A program made the position numbers and the translations under genes. Shown one piece after another: positions 59,900 to 64,000 of a DNA stretch of 64,000 nt. The DNA lies in NCBI GenBank assembly GCA_017523285.1, contig JAFWWU010000161.1, forward strand, positions 18,705 through 82,704, read 5' to 3'. The stretch is from Ruminococcus sp. GTDB lineage: Bacteria; Bacillota; Clostridia; Oscillospirales; Ruminococcaceae. The notes below the pieces were generated by a model. It was not told the origin of the DNA. It ran no database searches and saw only the letters and a list, made by a program, of their open reading frames with translations. Position 1 is the first letter of the stretch. The number at the start of each line of letters is the position of its first letter.

Positions 59900-60736
59900 A
59901 TGGGTTTATTCAGTAAAGAAGCATGCGTTTTCTGCGATACAGAGGTTGGTATGCTAAAGCGTTCAAAGCTTCAGACAAAGGAATATATCTGCAACGAATG
60001 CAAGAAAAAGACAAATCCTTTCGCAAGAATGGATTATACCTCAAAGGATAATGCACAGATTATGATGGATAATCTTGCACAGGAAGCGGCTGATTTTGAA
60101 GCAAGCTTTGACGACGCAGAAAATCGTTTTCAGAGTGCTGAAAGAAGCTTCAAGACATGGGATTTGGGAAGTCACAGAGTACAGTATCGCTGCAACACAA
60201 GACTTGGCGCATTTCAGATTATTTCCGAAAAACACAGCGGCTATGAACACACTCCCGTATTTTATTTTGATATGATGATACCTTATCAGTTTTCTTCAGA
60301 AAACAAGAATCTTGAAGATATCAGAAAAAATGAAGTATTGGACACAGACGCTGAATATGTAACAGTAAAAGAAGAAAAGGATATGGAAGGAAAGCTTACA
60401 TCCTGTACAGTAATTATTCCATATAACGATATATGCATCCGTGAAATAAAATTAGAAGGAAGCATAAATGATGAATCTGATAAAGATACTTTTTATGGTC
60501 TTGCTGAAAAAATCAATAAAGACAGATTATCATGGATAAATAACGGTATTTTCGATCAGGAAAGAAAAAACAAAATGCAGATCAGAAACCTTGGCGATAC
60601 AGCCGCAGCCGTACTTAAAGCAGCTGCAACAGGCGGAAATGTTGAGGAAGCTGTAAAACAAGGTATAAATACAGCAAATGATATTGAAGACGGCAAAGTA
60701 AAACAAGGCTTCTTCGGTAAATTATTCAGAAAATAA
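59900..60736 (+). CDS. Hypothetical zinc-ribbon protein (DUF4428-like N-terminus)
   Basis: A 278-residue protein. The first 40 residues contain CxxC ... CxxC (CVFC at 8-11 and CNEC at about 35-38), a zinc ribbon like DUF4428. The rest is helical/charged, with a glycine-rich C-terminal AAVLKAAATGGNVEEAVKQGINTANDIEDG. The start MGLF is shared with the preceding protein. No signal peptide. Function unknown. Confidence 0.7.
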   Translation: MGLFSKEACVFCDTEVGMLKRSKLQTKEYICNECKKKTNPFARMDYTSKDNAQIMMDNLAQEAADFEASFDDAENRFQSAERSFKTWDLGSHRVQYRCNTRLGAFQIISEKHSGYEHTPVFYFDMMIPYQFSSENKNLEDIRKNEVLDTDAEYVTVKEEKDMEGKLTSCTVIIPYNDICIREIKLEGSINDESDKDTFYGLAEKINKDRLSWINNGIFDQERKNKMQIRNLGDTAAAVLKAAATGGNVEEAVKQGINTANDIEDGKVKQGFFGKLFRK

Positions 60737-60754
60737 ACAAGAGGAGAAATTATA

Positions 60755-62161
60755 ATGAACACTAAAAAGGTATGTGCTGTAATTCTTGCGGCATTATTGA
60801 CTGTATCAGTAACAGCTTGCGGAAAAGATAAGAAAAAAGATAAAAGCAAATCAAAGGCAGAGTCATCTGCTACTTCATCTTCAAAGGAAGAATCTTCAAA
60901 AAAAGATGAAAGCAGCACTTCATCCGATACAAAAAAAGAACAAGAATCTGTTAAGGTCTACTATGGCTGGGGCAGCAGTGAAGATGAAGAAAAATATACG
61001 ACAGAAATCTTTTGCCCTGAGGGAGCTGAATTTGACGAAACTACACTGGAGGATTATGAAGAAGACGGCAGTGTTATAACAGCAATGATAATAGATGAGG
61101 TCAATGAATACAAAGCCGTAAGTGCTACACACTGGCATCGTGACGCATATAATAACGATCCGCTTAATTATCCTATTATTGCACAGCTTTATTTTGATGG
61201 TGAAGTTGACGCTGAAACTGCAGCAGAAAACAGCGGCTGTTCACAGAAGGTCACACCTCTTGGCTTCAAATGGAACGGCTATGATGTAATTATGATTGAA
61301 ACATCATACACATTCAAGGATTACGGTGAAACAAAAGAAGTTTTTGCGGGCGTTGAATACGACCTCGATTACTGGAAAACAGAAGAGGGTACGGGCAAAG
61401 TTCAGGATCTGACAACAAAATCACTTTTCGGGTTTGATATAACTTCACTTGGCTTGGATGATCTGACAAAGGATCAGTGTGCATGGATTATAGGCGAGAT
61501 TTTCGGTGTCGATTCAGGTGTTGCTAATCCTTATGCTGTGGAAGAAGAAAAAACAGAAGCCGTTGTCAATGTTGATAAAACTGCACTTGTCGGCGAATGG
61601 ATTGATCTCACAAGCGACTGGGAGGATACATATATCTTTAATGCCGACGGCACAGGAACTTACATAAGCGGTCCTGAATATGATTTCACATACAATGTAA
61701 GCGGAGATACACTGACGCTTATTTACGATGAGGACGATACCGAAGAATATAAAGCAACTGTAGACGGAAGCAAGCTTGTTCTTGTGGATAAACAATTCGG
61801 CGATGAGCAGAGTTTTACAAAGTCAACTAATGGAACAGAAACACCAACAGGAGCTGAAACAGAGGAATCAGCGGGAACAGATGAGCCTGATCCAAAATCA
61901 GAAATCATTGGTACATGGAAAGAAAGCGAAACAGGAATTGATGAAACATTTACATTCAACGCTGACGGCACAGGCAATTACAGCTGTTTATCTGACGATG
62001 GAACTTATGAGTGCAAATTTACATTTGATTTCTTAAGAAGCGATTATGTTAATATCTACTTTGATGATAATAGTGAAGGTGGATTCCAGTTTGAAATCAA
62101 CGGCAATAAAATGACAGTCAGAAATGAATATGTTGACGGTTTAACTTATACACGTCAGTAA
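60755..62161 (+). CDS. Lipoprotein with repeated lipocalin-like domains
   Basis: A 468-residue lipoprotein with lipobox SVTAC (near residue 22), a lysine/serine-rich linker (residues 25-65), a unique middle domain (about 70-265) and two repeats of a small beta domain: LVGEWIDLTSDWEDTYIFNADGTGTYI (about 285-345) and IIGTWKESETGIDETFTFNADGTGNYS (about 388-465). Such 'G-E/T-W ... FNADGTG' repeats resemble DUF5640-like domains. Surface binding role is inferred. AGAGGAG precedes the ATG. Confidence 0.75.
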   Translation: MNTKKVCAVILAALLTVSVTACGKDKKKDKSKSKAESSATSSSKEESSKKDESSTSSDTKKEQESVKVYYGWGSSEDEEKYTTEIFCPEGAEFDETTLEDYEEDGSVITAMIIDEVNEYKAVSATHWHRDAYNNDPLNYPIIAQLYFDGEVDAETAAENSGCSQKVTPLGFKWNGYDVIMIETSYTFKDYGETKEVFAGVEYDLDYWKTEEGTGKVQDLTTKSLFGFDITSLGLDDLTKDQCAWIIGEIFGVDSGVANPYAVEEEKTEAVVNVDKTALVGEWIDLTSDWEDTYIFNADGTGTYISGPEYDFTYNVSGDTLTLIYDEDDTEEYKATVDGSKLVLVDKQFGDEQSFTKSTNGTETPTGAETEESAGTDEPDPKSEIIGTWKESETGIDETFTFNADGTGNYSCLSDDGTYECKFTFDFLRSDYVNIYFDDNSEGGFQFEINGNKMTVRNEYVDGLTYTRQ

Positions 62162-62230
62162 AAATACTATATTTATACAGAGCGAAGGAGTTATTGTTCT
62201 TTCGCTCTTATGTATAGAAAGGAACATAAT

Positions 62231-63601
62231 ATGAAAAAATTTCAAAGTATAATTCTAACAATATGTCTGCTTGCTGCTATGACAGGTTGTAATAACGATT
62301 CTGAGAAAAAAGAAAAGGATTCTTCATCAAAAACTTCACATTCATCTTCTGAATCAGAAAACAAAGAAACATCAGCTTCTGAAGCTGCAACAGAAGCAAC
62401 AAGCCAGAATACAACTGAAGAAAGTAAAGCTGAGCCTTCAAATCCACAAAAAGAAGTCAAGCTGCTTGATATGGATAAGCAAACAATACACGAATCCGCA
62501 TCATCCATTCAATATGCTGCAACTCTGACAGAAATGAGTTGTTCAACAGCTTCTCTCGGAAAAAATGCTGCAAAAGAATACCCAGACCTTGCATCATCAA
62601 TAAACAACATCAGCGATTTTTATGAAGTAAATCTTCTTGAACAGAATAATATGTATGCAGAATCCGCAGAAGAGGAGCTTTCTTCAGGAGAAGAAAACTT
62701 TGAAACATATATATTCGATCTTAATGTACATGTACGCCGTGCAGACAGCGTTGCAGTCAGCATTCTTCATGATTCCTATGACTATTATGGATTTGACTCT
62801 GAACTCAGAAGCTTCTGGGGTGAAAATTTCAACACTGAAACAGGCGAAACAATTTATCTTCCTGATGTAGTAACAGATATCAATAAACTTTCAGAAGCAG
62901 TTGAAGCTGAACTTTACAAATCCTTTGGTGCAGATACCTTTTACAGTGATAAGGCTATTGAAAATTATTTCAAGGACTATGGTGAGGATGGCTCTCATTG
63001 GACTCTTGAATATAACGGCGTTACAATTTATTTTGATGATGGCGATATTGCAGGTTCAGGCGTAGGAGATATAAGCGTTACAATAGAATTTGAAAAGTAT
63101 CCTGAGCTTTTCAAGGAAAAATACAAGAATACTCCTGACGCATATATTGTCGGACTGCCGATGAAATCAAGTTTTTATACTGACCTTGACGGAGACGGAA
63201 GCAGTGATGAACTTACCATAGCAGACAGCTATGAAGGCGAATTTGGTGTTGACAGAACTCTGAGTCTGCGTATTTCAACTTCTGAAACTGATTATACAGA
63301 AAAGCTTATGGCAAACGACTGTGAGGCATATTATGTAAAAACGGCAGATGGCAAAAACTATCTTTATGTTTTAATGGAACTTGAAGCACAGACTGAACTT
63401 TATACTTTCCATATTACCGATACAGGTATAAATAAGGTTGGAACACAAACTATTGCACCACATTACAGCGACCAGACAGTGTCAGTGCTGACAGACCCTG
63501 ATAATATGCATTTTGATATTTTCGGCAAGGCTGATATTGAGCCTGTGGGAGATGATTTCTTTACCGTAGGATATGACGGTATGCCTGTAATGAAGGAATA
63601 A
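62231..63601 (+). CDS. Lipoprotein with a DUF3298/RsiV-like domain
   Basis: A 456-residue lipoprotein: signal peptide with lipobox MTGC (near residue 20), a long serine/glutamate-rich linker (about 25-80), then a domain with SFWGENFNTETGETIYLPDVVTDINKLSEAVEAEL and WTLEYNGVTIYFDDGDIAGSGVGDISVTIEF, resembling DUF3298, which is also found in the sensor part of anti-sigma factor RsiV. A calcium-loop-like DLDGDGSSDEL follows near residue 320. ATG 62231 follows AAAGGAAC; the longer frame starts at 62210. Confidence 0.78.
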   Translation: MKKFQSIILTICLLAAMTGCNNDSEKKEKDSSSKTSHSSSESENKETSASEAATEATSQNTTEESKAEPSNPQKEVKLLDMDKQTIHESASSIQYAATLTEMSCSTASLGKNAAKEYPDLASSINNISDFYEVNLLEQNNMYAESAEEELSSGEENFETYIFDLNVHVRRADSVAVSILHDSYDYYGFDSELRSFWGENFNTETGETIYLPDVVTDINKLSEAVEAELYKSFGADTFYSDKAIENYFKDYGEDGSHWTLEYNGVTIYFDDGDIAGSGVGDISVTIEFEKYPELFKEKYKNTPDAYIVGLPMKSSFYTDLDGDGSSDELTIADSYEGEFGVDRTLSLRISTSETDYTEKLMANDCEAYYVKTADGKNYLYVLMELEAQTELYTFHITDTGINKVGTQTIAPHYSDQTVSVLTDPDNMHFDIFGKADIEPVGDDFFTVGYDGMPVMKE

Positions 63602-63665
63602 TACATATCTGAATAAGTGTGAAAACAGTGAAAACTCGTTTTAAACACAAACACTGAAAACGCAG

Positions 63666-63705
63666 AACAGGCGTATGCGAAGAAAATGCATACGCCTGTT
63701 ATTTA
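63666..63705 (+). terminator. Intrinsic terminator of the lipoprotein block
   Basis: AACAGGCGTATGC (63666-63678) and GCATACGCCTGTT (63688-63700) form a perfect 13-bp stem, followed by ATTTATT. It can act in both directions and lies before the convergent minus-strand gene. Confidence 0.85.
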
Positions 63706-63713
63706 TTCATATT

Positions 63714-63998
63714 TTATTCTCGGATAATCCGTATAACCTCATCAGTAGATTTATTTACAATAAATTTAACACGCTTATTCAGCGACAGACGCTTATAATC
63801 AAAAGTCGTAACTTTCAGATTTACAAACTGCTTTCTCTCGGGAATCATTGCACGGATATACTTTTCATCGATATGCTCATCCTCGTATTTTTTGGCTATA
63901 ACACATTCCAGAATACCATATTCGAATGTAGAATCATTTTTCTTGAAAACCGCCTTACAAAGCAACCATTCAATAAACAGCTCGCACAGAAAGCCCAT
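63714..63998 (-). CDS. Hypothetical small protein at the window edge
   Basis: A 94-residue protein if it starts at 63998 (MGFLCELFIEWLLCKAVFKKN...). The end is IIRE-TAA. Basic, no signal peptide, no recognised motif. The start is 2 bases from the window end, so it could begin further upstream outside this window. It converges with the preceding lipoprotein across the terminator. Confidence 0.5.
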   Translation of the reverse strand: MGFLCELFIEWLLCKAVFKKNDSTFEYGILECVIAKKYEDEHIDEKYIRAMIPERKQFVNLKVTTFDYKRLSLNKRVKFIVNKSTDEVIRIIRE

Positions 63999-64000
63999 CA

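Noticed and set aside
1-64000. CRISPR arrays, tRNA/rRNA genes, insertion sequences, phage genes
   Set aside because: No regular repeat-spacer arrays, no tRNA-like cloverleaf with CCA end, and no transposase or integrase motifs were found on either strand by reading; a dedicated search could still find short remnants.

Overview
The window is AT-rich, gene-dense Gram-positive DNA. Lipobox signal peptides, SD-type ribosome sites, TTGACA/TATAAT promoters, a CsrA/FliW/FlgM flagellar cluster, a THF riboswitch upstream of folT and B12 genes of the anaerobic (cbi) type all point to a motile member of the Clostridia. The gene order and the lipoprotein families suggest an Oscillospiraceae/Ruminococcus-like gut anaerobe. 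That placement is inference; no 16S gene or other species marker is present. No rRNA, tRNA, CRISPR array, transposase or prophage was found.

Layout. (1) 1-4964: a tightly overlapping cobalamin-assembly operon: cobS (cut by the window edge), a short cobU-like gene, a cobC-like phosphatase, cbiB, cobD and cobQ. (2) 4961-9637: a consensus promoter and a cobalamin riboswitch with its terminator control a small surface protein, a BtuF-like lipoprotein, BtuC, BtuD and a lipoprotein cobaltochelatase CbiK that carries an in-frame TAG. (3) 9650-11327: a lipoprotein sharing a module with the first riboswitch gene, then cobO and cbiC. (4) 11334-13092: two paralogous small lipoproteins and one membrane protein on the minus strand, with two copies of the same terminator hairpin. 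(5) 13127-22187: the late flagellar block (flgM, flgN, flgK, flgL, a YviE-like gene, fliW, csrA, a minus-strand gene, a small helical gene, fliD, fliS). (6) 22340-47797: one long early flagellar operon from flgB to a PilZ protein, covering basal body, export, switch, stator, hook, sigma-28, rod proteins and FlhB-like and FliK-like accessory genes. (7) 47847-51168: flagellin with a structured leader, then a glycosyltransferase. (8) 51172-53230, minus strand: folT-folC behind a THF riboswitch. (9) 53375-55348: a dispersed repeat, a C39-like lipoprotein, and an XRE regulator divergent from a lipoprotein across a 13-bp palindrome. (10) 55475-58618, minus strand: a frameshifted solute-binding lipoprotein and a membrane-bound LuxR-type regulator behind an array of GGGTAG repeats. 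(11) 58692-63705: a run of poorly characterised proteins and lipoproteins. (12) 63714-63998: a small minus-strand gene at the edge.

How the parts work together. The B12 genes combine late cobalamin synthesis with riboswitch-controlled corrinoid uptake and an extracytoplasmic chelatase. The flagellar genes form a nearly complete motor whose late steps are probably controlled by FliA/FlgM and, at flagellin translation, by FliW/CsrA. No chemotaxis gene is present, and FliM and FliY lack the features that normally receive CheY-P. The most unusual items are the CbiK amber codon, this CheY-independent-looking switch, the binding-protein/LuxR pair with its periodic operator-like array, and the structured flagellin leader.
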